From Hymenobacter sp. APR13 (GTDB taxonomy: Bacteria; Bacteroidota; Bacteroidia; Cytophagales; Hymenobacteraceae): 64,000 bases of DNA. Below the pieces are notes generated by a model. It was given only the letters and a program-made list of their open reading frames with translations, did no database searches and was not told the DNA's origin. The stretch is taken from contig NZ_CP006587.1 of NCBI RefSeq assembly GCF_000737515.1, positions 4,211,001 to 4,275,000 on the forward strand, read 5' to 3'. Below, one piece after another: positions 9,231 through 17,724 of this stretch (within the stretch, counting starts at the first letter, position 1; every line of letters begins with the position of its first letter). A program made the translations under genes and the position numbers.

Positions 9231-9866
9231 CTAGGCTACCTGCGCGGCACTGGTGGCCGAGGCGTCCGAGCCGTTGGCGCGGTAGGCGAAGGCCAGGGCC
9301 ACCAGGTCGGCGGCCACGGCGCCCGTCAGCGCGTCGTCCTCCAACTCCACCGCGCCGTCGGCGCGGGTGCTGTCCTCGTCGGCGGCCGTCACCACCCGGC
9401 CGGTGGTTTTGTTGACCACCAGGGCCTTCACCAGGTCAGTGTCCAGGGCCGTGTTGCCGTTGCTGTTGTCGGCGAAGCTCACCGTTACCTTGCCGGTGGC
9501 CGCGTCGAGCACGGCCGAAACGCCCGCGAGCGGCTCCACCGCCCCGTTCGAAAGTACCAGACTGGTGTAGTCCACCGTGGCCACGTTCAGCGCGTCGGCC
9601 TGGGTGTTGGCGAAGTTCTGGCCCACGAAGCGGTTGTAGGGCGACTGCCCGCCCTGGCTTTTCAGGCCCAGCTGCACGGCCCCGCCGAAGCGGCGGAACA
9701 GGTCGGCCAGCAGCTTGAAGCGGCTGCGCGTGTTCTGCTGGGCGGGCGAGTTGCTGGAGTTGCTGCCCACTTTTTGGCGCAGAATGTTTTTGCCATTCTG
9801 CTTGCTGAAGGTGATTTGCCCGGCCGAGCCTTCAATGTCGCCGAGCAGGCTGCGAATGCGTGCCAT
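9231..9866 (-). CDS. DUF6266-family protein
   Basis: 211 aa beginning MARIRSLLGDIEGSAGQITF, then NILRQKVG and SNSPAQQNTRSRFKLLADL, which match the N-terminal pattern of the Bacteroidota DUF6266 family (phage-structural-like small proteins of unknown role). The C-terminal half is a beta-rich domain (GVSAVLDAATGKVTVSFADNS, DTDLVKALVVNKTTGRVV). There is no signal peptide. It lies upstream of, and in the same direction as, the 138-aa gene, but each has its own terminator. Confidence 0.72.
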   Translation of the reverse strand: MARIRSLLGDIEGSAGQITFSKQNGKNILRQKVGSNSSNSPAQQNTRSRFKLLADLFRRFGGAVQLGLKSQGGQSPYNRFVGQNFANTQADALNVATVDYTSLVLSNGAVEPLAGVSAVLDAATGKVTVSFADNSNGNTALDTDLVKALVVNKTTGRVVTAADEDSTRADGAVELEDDALTGAVAADLVALAFAYRANGSDASATSAAQVA

Positions 9867-9903
9867 CGGAAATAGGGGAAAAGAGGTGAGAAAAACGGCT
9901 GCT

Positions 9904-10518
9904 TCAGCGGCTTGCCTGCAGCCGGGGGCAGCCGCCCCGGTTGCGCCGCTTCGTTTCTGTGTCCAGGCCGCGCCACAGGCGCGGCTCTATCGGCTGTGGG
10001 CACTGCCACAGCCCCCGGCCGGTCCGCTGGGCCAGCTGCTGCTCGGCCAGCCGCCGGGCCGTAGCCCGGTCCGGCTCATAGGCCCAGGCCCAGCCGCGCA
10101 CCACCAGCACACTATCCAGTGCCACCGGTCCGGCCGGGGAGAAGGCCGCCGGCCGCAGCCGCACCGCGGCCAGGTGCCGCCCGTACAGGTCCCGGCCCCG
10201 CACCTGCACCCACACGTACTGCCGGCGCAGCAGCGCCCCGACCAGTGCCGTGGCCTCGGGCCCGAACGGCTGATCCGCTTCCGGCGCGTCCACCCCCAGC
10301 AGCCGGACCCGGGCCCGGCCACCGGCCGTGGCCACCTCGTAGGTGTCGGCGTCCACCACCCGCTCCATTCGCACCAGTTGCCAGACTGGCGAGGCCGGCA
10401 GCCCGGCGGCCGGTGCGGGCCGCAGCAGTCGGGGCAACCGGCTGGCGCGCACCTGGGCCCGGACGGATACATTGCCCGTCAGGAGAATAGCTGCCAGAAG
10501 TGCCCTGAATAGCTGCAT
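9904..10518 (-). CDS. Secreted thermonuclease-family (SNase-like) nuclease
   Basis: 204 aa with signal peptide MQLFRALLAAILLTGNVSVRAQ. The staphylococcal-nuclease fold is recognisable: RVVDADTYEVATAGGRARVR, RLLGVDAPE with the active-site Arg and Glu region, QVRGRDLYGRHLAAVRL carrying the second Arg, and VVRGWAWAYEP. The C-terminus (RTGRGLW, then a basic tail) is normal. It is a Ca-dependent phosphodiesterase by family, acting on nucleic acids outside the cytoplasm. A perfect TAnnTTTG box sits 5 nt upstream of the ATG. Confidence 0.88.
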   Translation of the reverse strand: MQLFRALLAAILLTGNVSVRAQVRASRLPRLLRPAPAAGLPASPVWQLVRMERVVDADTYEVATAGGRARVRLLGVDAPEADQPFGPEATALVGALLRRQYVWVQVRGRDLYGRHLAAVRLRPAAFSPAGPVALDSVLVVRGWAWAYEPDRATARRLAEQQLAQRTGRGLWQCPQPIEPRLWRGLDTETKRRNRGGCPRLQASR

Positions 10519-10522
10519 AGGC

Positions 10523-10530
10523 CAAACCTA
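10523..10530 (-). promoter_or_regulatory. -7 promoter element of the nuclease gene
   Basis: The minus strand reads TAGGTTTG, an exact match to the Bacteroidota TAnnTTTG element, ending 5 nt before the ATG of the nuclease. There is no good TTTG at the -33 position. If used, the mRNA would have almost no leader. Confidence 0.4.
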
Positions 10531-10588
10531 GCACCGCATCGGGGCGCTTCGTATCTTCACTTTCCGATACTACCCCACGATACCCCGT

Positions 10589-10798
10589 ATGCCCCAGGTC
10601 TGCGTATTTCCCAAGGACGTGGCCACGCTCACCGGCCACAGCTACGACGGCGCTAAGCGCCTGCTCCAGCGCGTGCGCCGGCATCTGGGCAAGCCCACCG
10701 GCTCCTACGTCTCCATCGGCGAGTTCTGCCGCTTCACCGGCCTGCCCGAGCACGAGGTAGCCGCCGCCCTCAATCCGCGCTACGTTCTGGGGGCTTGA
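10589..10798 (+). CDS. Small protein, possible DNA-binding helix-turn-helix
   Basis: 69 aa: the first part (KDVATLTGHSYDGAKRLLQR) and second part (YVSIGEFCRFTGLPEHEVAA) look like paired helix-turn-helix halves. Similar small proteins with this layout are common in Bacteroidota. It is divergent from the nuclease gene. No partner gene is evident and its role is unknown; it might be a regulator or a remnant of a mobile element. Confidence 0.6.
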   Translation: MPQVCVFPKDVATLTGHSYDGAKRLLQRVRRHLGKPTGSYVSIGEFCRFTGLPEHEVAAALNPRYVLGA

Positions 10799-10855
10799 GT
10801 ACCCAACAGGCCTACGTGTCTGCTATCCTGTTATTCCCGCTATCCTGCCGCCTGT

Positions 10856-12802
10856 ATGTGCCGCTTTTTCTCGTTGCTGCTGGGCTGGGCGTTGCTGCTT
10901 CCGGGCCGGGCCACTGCCCAGGTGCTGCCCCCCGATACGCTGGCCGTGCTCGTGCCGGAACCCCGGCTGGGGCTGCAGCTGCTGGTGCCGGCGTCTTTTG
11001 TCGTAGAGCCCCGGCGGGGCGGGCCTCCGGACCCCAACTTGTCGGCCCGCCTGACGCAGTTGCTCGGTTCTAGGGCGGCGGCTACGGCTTCCGTGGTCCT
11101 GGAGCTCACCCAGCGTACGGCCCCGCGCAGCACCCTCACGGTGGTGCACATTCCCGCTCCGACTGCCACCGCGTGGCTCAGCTGGGGGTTTGAGGCCTGG
11201 CGGCCGGGGCGCTTCTACCGGGGTAGTACATCCCCGCCGCTCACCCAGGAGCTGGCCTGCGCCCTGCCGGGCGGCGGCTGGCTCTACCTGCGTGCTCAGG
11301 TGCCGGCCTCGGCCTACGGGCCCAACCTGGCCACTTTTCCGACGCTGGCCCGTACGCTGCATATTCTCTACGGCAGCCGCATTTTCCCCGCTCTGCGGCT
11401 GGCCGGCCTGGCTGCCCCGACCACGGCCAGCCAGCTGGCCCGCTATGCCGATAGTCTGGCCCACCACACGCCCGGGGGCAATCCGCTGCCGGCGCTGGGG
11501 GCCGTGCGCGAGGCCCGCCACGCGGCCGGGGCCAGCTTCAGCACCCCGGCGGAAGTGGCCGCCAATGCTGCCCTGGATCCGTATCTGCCCCTGCGCAGTC
11601 CCCGGGTAATGGCCGATCTGTGGTACATGGGCGATGCGTTCGACAAGCTGGAGTCCTGGACCCACGCCCCGGCCCAGCGCTGGCTGTACACCGAATCCGC
11701 CCTGGATTTTCTGGCCCTGCCCGCGCCCGAGTACGGCACGGATGGGGTGATTGACTGCACAGCAGGGGCCGTACACTCCACCCGCAACGCCCTGTCGGAG
11801 CTGCTGGCCCGGGCCCGGGGCAAGCGGGTGGTGCTTGTCAACGAAAACGTGTACCGCCCGCACCACCGGACGCTGCTGGCACTGGCGCTGCCCGGCCTCT
11901 ACGCGCAGGGCTTCCGCTACCTGGCCATCCGCTCCCTGACCGCCGGTGCTCCCCCTGACCTGCCGTATCCGACGCTGGCCGACCACGAGTTTGCGCCCGA
12001 CTACCAGTTTGCCAACCTCGTGCGCTCGGCCCGCCGGCTGGGGTTCACGCTCATCGGCTACGCCGACACCACCTTTCCTGCCGGCTTCCGGCAAAACTGG
12101 CCCCAGGGTATATCCGCGGCCCTCGATCAGGCACGCTGGACCGAACAGTACCGGTTCGTCAGCCCCCTGCGGCCCGCCCTCGACGCGTTGCCGGCGGGGG
12201 CGAAAGTTGTGGTGCTGGCTCCCGGGCTGGAGCCGCGCCGCGAGCCCACGGTGGCCGAAGGTCCGGCTCCGGTGCCGCTGCTGGCCGGCTGGGGCGGGCG
12301 TTCGGTGCTGGTGGTCGAGCAGCTGCAGGTGGCAGCGGACCGCTGCCTGGACTTCGCCGCGTTGCAGCTGCCGCAGCCCTCGGTGCGGCTCGATTCGCTG
12401 CCCCGGCCCGATGTGGCCCGGGTAGTATATGTGCAGTACCCGTCCCTTGACCGGCCCGGTCTGACGCCGCCCCGCCCGCTGACGCCAACGGCCGACCTGT
12501 CCATTTATAACCGCCTCGACGCGGCCCGGCTGCCCTTGCCGTATCCGTATGCCACCACTGCCCGCCCCGTGCGGTTGGCGCTGCCGGCGGCGACTGGTCC
12601 CGGCCGGCGGGTACTGCAGCTCTACCTCGCCGCCGAGCTGGTAGGGCCGGCGCCCGGGCAGGTGCCGCCCGTCTTCACCCAGGAAATCGGCCCGGCGGCC
12701 CGCTCGCTGCCCTTGCTGCTCTGCCCCGGCCGCTACCGCTACGTGCTGCGCACGGCGGACCCCGCGGCCGACACTTGGACGGAACTGCACGTCGGGCCCT
12801 GA
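10856..12802 (+). CDS. Large secreted protein, esterase/ChaN-like core suspected
   Basis: 648 aa with signal peptide MCRFFSLLLGWALLLPGRATAQ. Residues about 20-180 form an Ala/Pro-rich domain of unknown type. The segment RVVLVNENVYRPHHRTLLAL, then LYAQGFRYLAIRSL and SARRLGFTLIGYAD, resembles the N-E-x-H...hR...Gfr-hla pattern of secreted Bacteroidota proteins related to erythromycin-esterase/ChaN folds. Here the usual His after NEN is Val-Tyr, so catalysis is doubtful. The C-terminal 150 residues look like a beta-sandwich. A long opposite-strand reading frame over it is a shadow caused by high GC. Function unknown. Confidence 0.62.
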   Translation: MCRFFSLLLGWALLLPGRATAQVLPPDTLAVLVPEPRLGLQLLVPASFVVEPRRGGPPDPNLSARLTQLLGSRAAATASVVLELTQRTAPRSTLTVVHIPAPTATAWLSWGFEAWRPGRFYRGSTSPPLTQELACALPGGGWLYLRAQVPASAYGPNLATFPTLARTLHILYGSRIFPALRLAGLAAPTTASQLARYADSLAHHTPGGNPLPALGAVREARHAAGASFSTPAEVAANAALDPYLPLRSPRVMADLWYMGDAFDKLESWTHAPAQRWLYTESALDFLALPAPEYGTDGVIDCTAGAVHSTRNALSELLARARGKRVVLVNENVYRPHHRTLLALALPGLYAQGFRYLAIRSLTAGAPPDLPYPTLADHEFAPDYQFANLVRSARRLGFTLIGYADTTFPAGFRQNWPQGISAALDQARWTEQYRFVSPLRPALDALPAGAKVVVLAPGLEPRREPTVAEGPAPVPLLAGWGGRSVLVVEQLQVAADRCLDFAALQLPQPSVRLDSLPRPDVARVVYVQYPSLDRPGLTPPRPLTPTADLSIYNRLDAARLPLPYPYATTARPVRLALPAATGPGRRVLQLYLAAELVGPAPGQVPPVFTQEIGPAARSLPLLLCPGRYRYVLRTADPAADTWTELHVGP

Positions 12803-12927
12803 GGGAAGCCAGCAGAACAACCATTAGCCAACCAACCGCTACGCCCGTGCTGTCGGGTACGTGGCCCGCCCTGGACGTGGCGCATGTTCTACAAATAGCT
12901 CCTCAGGACTCAGTTCGATTCTAAAGA

Positions 12928-12935
12928 TAGTTTTG
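12928..12935 (+). promoter_or_regulatory. -7 promoter element upstream of the amidohydrolase gene
   Basis: TAGTTTTG matches TAnnTTTG exactly, in the AT-rich gap 54 nt before the amidohydrolase ATG. No good -33 element at the usual distance. Confidence 0.4.
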
Positions 12936-12989
12936 CATTTTAGCCGCCCGTTTAAGAATAACTTTCAACTAGTGTAGTCAAGAAAACTT

Positions 12990-14384
12990 ATGCTAAACAG
13001 CGTACGCAAACGCTATCTGGGCTGCTTGATGGGCATCTTTTCGCTGGGCTTGGCCAGCAGTCAGCTTTCCTCCGGGCCCGCGCCGGCGCCTGACGTGCTG
13101 GTACTGAAAGGGCGGGTGATTGATGGGACCGGCGCCGCGCCGCTGGAGCAGGGACTGGTCATTCTGGCGGCGGGTAAAATCCAGTACGTCGGCCGGCAGG
13201 GCAGCCGCGACTATCCGGCCACGGCGCGGGTGGTCGACGTGGGCGACGGCACCATCCTGCCCGGCCTGATTGATCTGCACGTGCACCTGCGGCCCCATTA
13301 CTGGGATGCGTTCCTGCCAGCGGGGGTGACCACGGTGCGCGATGCCAACAACGCCCTGGCCACGCTTCGCGCCCTGCAGCAGGATACCGCCCCCCGGCCC
13401 CGCCTGCTCTACACCGGCCCTATGCTGGACGGCCCCACCACCATCATGAAGAAGTTTTTCCCCGACTCCCTGGTGGCCCGCTACGTGCGGCCGGCCACGG
13501 CCGGCCCCATCGGGGAGCTAATCGCCCAGCAGGTGGAAACCCCGGCCCAGGCGCGGGCTGCCGTCGATAGCCTGGCCGCGCACGGGGCCTCGTTTGTCAA
13601 GCTCTACGAGCAGCTGCCGCTCGCCGCCTACCAGGCCGCTGCGGCCCAGGCCCGCAAGCGCGGCCTGCGCGTGATGACGGACCTGGGCATGCTCCAGACC
13701 CGCGGGCTGAAAGGCGCGCAGGTGGACGCGCTGCAGGCCCTGCAGGCGGGGGTGCACAGCATCGAGCACGCCAGCGGCTACGCTCTGGCCTACCAGCGCC
13801 TGGGCGGCGACCCGATGGCCCCCCTGAATGCCCGGCTGATTGACCAGTTGGCCCGCGCCACGGTGCGCGGCCACACGACGCTGGTGCCCACACTGTCCGT
13901 GTTTTACGGTACCGTGCAGCCCGATTCCGCCCGCCAGGATCTGGCCACGCTGCCCGGGGGCAAGGCCATCCCGGCCCCAATGCTGGACTGGTTCGAGCAG
14001 CAGGCCCACCAGCACACACCCGCTTCCCGGGGGCGGGCGGCGGCCGACCTGCGCCTGGCTCAGGCCCTGGTGCGGCGGGTGCAGCAGCTGGGCGGACTTA
14101 TCGGGGCGGGCACGGACGTGCCGGCGGGCGACTACAACCTGCCCGGTGGCAACCTGCACCGCGAACTGGCCCTGCTGGTGGAAGCGGGCCTGCCGCCCGT
14201 GGCGGCCATCCAGGCGGCCACGGGCACTGCCGCCCGCCTGCTCGGCCTGCCGGCCATTGGCACCCTGCGACGGGGCAACGTGGCCGACGTGGTAGTAGTA
14301 GCGGGCAACCCTGCCCAGGATATCCGGGCCACGCGCCTGGTGCGCTACGTGATACAGGCCGGCCGCCTTCTACCCAATCAGTAA
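12990..14384 (+). CDS. Amidohydrolase-family protein (imidazolonepropionase-like), altered metal site
   Basis: 464 aa with a hydrophobic N-terminus (LGCLMGIFSLGLASS), suggesting export. TIM-barrel amidohydrolase features: IDLHVHLRP (His97, His99), FVKLYE (Lys204, the usual carbamylated lysine), HSIEHASG (His260), GAGTDVP (Asp376), and the composite beta domain at both ends (LKGRVIDGTG, ADVVVVAGNPAQD). In relatives a His lies in the next strand (VaaH); here that strand reads VMTDLGM, so Asp231 replaces the metal-binding His. It may use different metals or be inactive. It ends at a strong terminator shared with the convergent integrase gene. Confidence 0.85.
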   Translation: MLNSVRKRYLGCLMGIFSLGLASSQLSSGPAPAPDVLVLKGRVIDGTGAAPLEQGLVILAAGKIQYVGRQGSRDYPATARVVDVGDGTILPGLIDLHVHLRPHYWDAFLPAGVTTVRDANNALATLRALQQDTAPRPRLLYTGPMLDGPTTIMKKFFPDSLVARYVRPATAGPIGELIAQQVETPAQARAAVDSLAAHGASFVKLYEQLPLAAYQAAAAQARKRGLRVMTDLGMLQTRGLKGAQVDALQALQAGVHSIEHASGYALAYQRLGGDPMAPLNARLIDQLARATVRGHTTLVPTLSVFYGTVQPDSARQDLATLPGGKAIPAPMLDWFEQQAHQHTPASRGRAAADLRLAQALVRRVQQLGGLIGAGTDVPAGDYNLPGGNLHRELALLVEAGLPPVAAIQAATGTAARLLGLPAIGTLRRGNVADVVVVAGNPAQDIRATRLVRYVIQAGRLLPNQ

Positions 14385-14418
14385 TGGCCCGGCCCCGGTT
14401 TATGCTGTATATAATAAT

Positions 14419-14455
14419 AACACCCCGGCTCACTCAGTGGGCCGGGGTGTTTTTT
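14419..14455 (+). terminator. Bidirectional terminator between amidohydrolase and integrase
   Basis: An 11-bp perfect stem (aacaccccggc/gccggggtgtt) with further pairing in the loop, followed by TTTTTT on the plus strand. On the minus strand it is followed by an AT-rich tail, so it can serve both convergent genes. Confidence 0.88.
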
Positions 14456-14466
14456 AAGCTGTCTGA

Positions 14467-15750
14467 TCAGGCGGCCGAGGACTCCACCGCGCAGATGGTG
14501 TCGGCCGCCACCGGCGCCGGTGTGGGGGCGTCTTCCCAGACGCGCCGCATGGTCTGGTGCTGGAAGTCCTCCACGATCTTGGCGTAAATCAGCGTGGTTT
14601 TGATGTTGGCGTGCCCGAGGATCTTCTGCAGGACTTCCACCGGCATACCCCGCAGCAGGCTCTGGGTGGCGAAGGTGTGCCGGGCCGTGTGCATCGTTAT
14701 CAGCTCGTACTTCGGCTGCTGCGTTTTAGAAACCCGCCCCTGCACTATCTCCACCACCTCCACCAGTCCCGTAACTCCTGCCAGCCGGCATACCCGCTTC
14801 AGATACCGGTTCATCACCTGGTTCTGATACACGGGTAATAGCTTCGCCCGCTCGCCGGCGTATTTATCCAGAATCCCCCGGGCCGCTTCCGTGAGATAAA
14901 TGCTCACCGGCCGCCGCGTCTTGCTTTGCGTGAGCCGCAGCACCTGCCCGCCGTCCCAGCCCGCCACGTTGCCGCCGTGCAGCTGATACACGTCGGAATA
15001 GCGTAGCCCGGTGTAGCAGCAGAACAGAAACACGTCCCGCACCGGCGCCAGGTTGTCCGGCAGTACCGTCCGATACAGGCGCGCCAGCTCGTCGGCGGTC
15101 AGGTACACCTTGTCCACGTCCACCGGCACGGCCTTGAGGTGCTTCAGGTCCAGGCCAAGCGTGTAGCCTCTTTCGTCCCGCAAGTGTCGGAGCAGGGCTT
15201 TCAGATTCTTCACCAGCGTGTACACTGAGTTCGGAGCAAGCTTGCGCTGGATGGTCAGGTAATGTAGCAGGGCGTCATGGTCAGCCAGCGAGTATGATTC
15301 CACCAGCAGTTTGCGGCCCCGATACGCTTCAAAGTCCCGCAGCCAGTTCCGCGAAACCAGGTAGTGGCGCAGCGTATCGCGCATGTAGCCCCGGCCCCGC
15401 AGGATTTCCCGGAATTCCGTCATCAGCTCGATAAGGCGTTGTTCCAGCACCACGGGTGCCGGCGCGGGGTTCAGCGCTTCCTTTAAGGTGGCCGGGGTGG
15501 GCGTACTTCCGGCCGCCCGCTGCCGGCGGTGCGCCTCCACCAGGCGCGCCGCCATTGAGGCCAGCAACTCATTGGCCTCCTGATAGCCGGGATAGGAGCG
15601 GCGGAACTGTTGGCGCTTGTCATCCCACTGGCTGGGCAGGCACTTCTCGCCGGTGCTGAGGCGTAATCGTTGGCCGCCCGTGCGCGCCAACAGGTACACG
15701 GCCGTAGGAGTAGCCGATTCAGGGTCCCGGAGGTAGAATTGGATCGTCAT
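14467..15750 (-). CDS. Tyrosine recombinase / integrase (Bacteroidota type)
   Basis: 427 aa; ATG at 15750 chosen because MTIQFYLRDPES opens the Arm-DNA-binding domain. The layout is arm-binding domain (about 1-90), SAM-like core-binding domain (about 105-200) and catalytic domain. All six catalytic positions are visible: CYTGLRYSDVY (Arg), LTQSKTRRPVS (Lys), HTARHTFAT (His, Arg), ILGHANIKTTLIYAKI (His, Tyr). It looks intact and active. It lies just downstream of the 3' end of tRNA-Thr and in the same direction, the usual arrangement for a tRNA-targeting element. Confidence 0.93.
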   Translation of the reverse strand: MTIQFYLRDPESATPTAVYLLARTGGQRLRLSTGEKCLPSQWDDKRQQFRRSYPGYQEANELLASMAARLVEAHRRQRAAGSTPTPATLKEALNPAPAPVVLEQRLIELMTEFREILRGRGYMRDTLRHYLVSRNWLRDFEAYRGRKLLVESYSLADHDALLHYLTIQRKLAPNSVYTLVKNLKALLRHLRDERGYTLGLDLKHLKAVPVDVDKVYLTADELARLYRTVLPDNLAPVRDVFLFCCYTGLRYSDVYQLHGGNVAGWDGGQVLRLTQSKTRRPVSIYLTEAARGILDKYAGERAKLLPVYQNQVMNRYLKRVCRLAGVTGLVEVVEIVQGRVSKTQQPKYELITMHTARHTFATQSLLRGMPVEVLQKILGHANIKTTLIYAKIVEDFQHQTMRRVWEDAPTPAPVAADTICAVESSAA

Positions 15751-15820
15751 AATGTGGCTGTTTTTGTGGCTTAAATCAGGGATTACATAGGCTTGAAAGC
15801 AGGATTGGGCCAAACGCAAA

Positions 15821-15868
15821 AAACCCGGAAACCCGCTTCTGTTGCCAGATATGCGGACTTCCGGGTTT
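15821..15868 (-). terminator. Terminator of the tRNA-Thr transcript
   Basis: A 10-bp stem (aaacccggaa/ttccgggttt) encloses a second small stem (ccgc/gcgg). On the minus strand it is followed by a T run. It lies 18 nt past the tRNA 3' end. Confidence 0.7.
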
Positions 15869-15886
15869 GCCGGGATTAAATAAATG

Positions 15887-15959
<73 letters not shown>

Positions 15960-15970
15960 GAATTGTGGTG

Positions 15971-16001
15971 CAAAACTAGGGACCAGAATTAGATTTTCAA
16001 G
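15971..16001 (-). promoter_or_regulatory. Promoter of tRNA-Thr
   Basis: On the minus strand CTTG, 19 nt, then TAGTTTTG (exact TAnnTTTG), ending 11 nt before the tRNA 5' end. The near-ideal spacing in front of a tRNA makes this the clearest promoter in the window. Confidence 0.75.
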
Positions 16002-16045
16002 CCTAAGCGAAAAAAGAATGATGATTTTATAGAATCAGCACATAG

Positions 16046-17530
16046 TCAAGGAGATGCTAACACAGTATCCAGGTCCTCATCTAGGCAGTAGATATCCGGA
16101 TGAAAGCGTAAGCGGCTATTTTGAACTTCACATGTGGTATAACGGATGCGGATCGGCAGGCCTTGAGCCAGGTCGTACCGGCAGGTAGTATGGGTGGAGA
16201 TGTTGCGTCGGATGTCGGGTAGGGCGGCTTGCTGCTTTTCTCGCCCTAACAAATAAGCTGCCAGCTCCAGCGGTTTTTCAACCCGGATGCACCCATGGCT
16301 GCGCGCGCGACGCGGCTCCCGAAACAGGGCCCGAGCTGGCGTGTCATGAAGATAGATGGCATGCTGATTGGCGAAGTAGAATACCAGATTGCCCAGAGCG
16401 TTATGTCTGCCGGCTTCCTGTCGAATTGTATAGCCAAAGGTTTGTGGGGTTACGCGGCTCCAGCGGACTCGCCACGGATTAACCGGACGGTTGCGGGCAT
16501 CAAACAGGTGATAATTGTTATCAGCCAGAAATCCGGGGTCTTCCTGTAATTCGGGCAAAATCTCGCGCACGGCGATGCTATGTGGTACGCGCCACTCGGG
16601 GGCCGTCATGAACACCGTAATGCGGCTGCTGAGAACAGGAGTCGGCGTTTCCGGTTTGCCGACCACAACCCGGTGCGTCCGGACAACGCGCCCATTTTCC
16701 ACGATGTGCAGCGAATACGTCGGAATATTAACCACTATGTACGTTTCCGAGTCGGGTAGGGCCACATCCCACCGCAGCCGCTCCAGGTTGAGGGCTACCC
16801 GGCGAAAATCGGCCGCGTTACCGTATGTCGGCTGTGCCAGACCCGTCAGTACCGAATCGGGGGGGAGCGTGCGGCGCCATACTTGTTGCAGGGCTTGGTA
16901 CGTGGCACTAGTGGGTTGGCATGCTAGAAATGCTGTTTCAAACTCTGCCGCAGCCAACGCATACGTGAGCCGTTCGATGCTTTGTTGGGCTGCCAGCTCG
17001 CTCAGAGAAGCGGGAATTGTAGTGAATGGTTGAAGCCGTCCGTAGCGCAGGTGGGCAGCGTAGCGCAACAGCGCGTCTGTCAGGCGCAACTCAAACCCAC
17101 TTAGGCTGCCGGCCACACTGGAGGCATGCTGCAGCGAGTCGGGCAGGGACTGTAGCAGGGGCCAGGCATAGGACTCGGGGTTAAGTCCAAAGGCGGGGGC
17201 GCGCTTGAGCAGGGAAAGCGCCTGGGTAGCGCTATGGTTCCAGCCGGAATCGGGGTGCGTCCAGGCAGGGGCGAAGTTGCGCTGCAGATAGAAGGACTGG
17301 ACCGCGAAACCGGCTTTGAGGGCTAGCTTCTCGTAAGTGGCCGTCGAGCCGAGAGCTACCGTATCCAGCAGGGTGCGCAGCGAAACTACCGCGCCTGGGC
17401 CCGAGACCAGCGGGAATGGGGATTCCATGCGCAAGCCCTCTGCCGGCAACGGCAGTGGTGCTAGTAGCAGCAGACCGCTTAACAAAGCCCAGCAGGCAGC
17501 TACACGGCTGCAACGTCTTAACCGGTTCAT
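16046..17530 (-). CDS. L,D-transpeptidase family protein (YcbB-like)
   Basis: 494 aa with a signal-anchor N-terminus (CWALLSGLLLLAPLPLPA). The scaffold region (about 60-250; QSFYLQRNFAPAWTHPDSGW) precedes the YkuD catalytic domain: YIVVNIPTYSLHIVENGRVV, RTHRVVVGKPETPTP, and the active site IYLHDTP then RARSHGCIRVEKP with the nucleophilic Cys and catalytic His. This matches the YcbB/LdtD class, which makes 3-3 peptidoglycan crosslinks or attaches proteins to the wall in the periplasm. The length is typical. The gene stands alone, upstream of the tRNA-Thr gene and in the same direction. Confidence 0.9.
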   Translation of the reverse strand: MNRLRRCSRVAACWALLSGLLLLAPLPLPAEGLRMESPFPLVSGPGAVVSLRTLLDTVALGSTATYEKLALKAGFAVQSFYLQRNFAPAWTHPDSGWNHSATQALSLLKRAPAFGLNPESYAWPLLQSLPDSLQHASSVAGSLSGFELRLTDALLRYAAHLRYGRLQPFTTIPASLSELAAQQSIERLTYALAAAEFETAFLACQPTSATYQALQQVWRRTLPPDSVLTGLAQPTYGNAADFRRVALNLERLRWDVALPDSETYIVVNIPTYSLHIVENGRVVRTHRVVVGKPETPTPVLSSRITVFMTAPEWRVPHSIAVREILPELQEDPGFLADNNYHLFDARNRPVNPWRVRWSRVTPQTFGYTIRQEAGRHNALGNLVFYFANQHAIYLHDTPARALFREPRRARSHGCIRVEKPLELAAYLLGREKQQAALPDIRRNISTHTTCRYDLAQGLPIRIRYTTCEVQNSRLRFHPDIYCLDEDLDTVLASP

Positions 17531-17724
17531 GGCTGTAGGAAAGCAAAGCGGTTTCGGGTAGGCAGGAAAAGCGGAGTTGACTGGTGCTACACTTTCATAA
17601 GATACGGATTGCGGCCGGTGAATACAAACCCAGGTTTTTCGCTGGTGACCAGGCAGGGGCGTCTAGGTCAGCTACTTATCCGCAGCGCCTGGGCTCCGGG
17701 CGTCGGTTCAGGTAAGCTGGCCGG

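Noticed and set aside
10823..12820. 665-codon frame on the minus strand opposite the large secreted protein gene
   Set aside because: Its residues are Gly/Arg/Gln-rich with no motifs. It is the usual shadow in GC-rich DNA, whereas the plus-strand frame has a signal peptide and structured segments.
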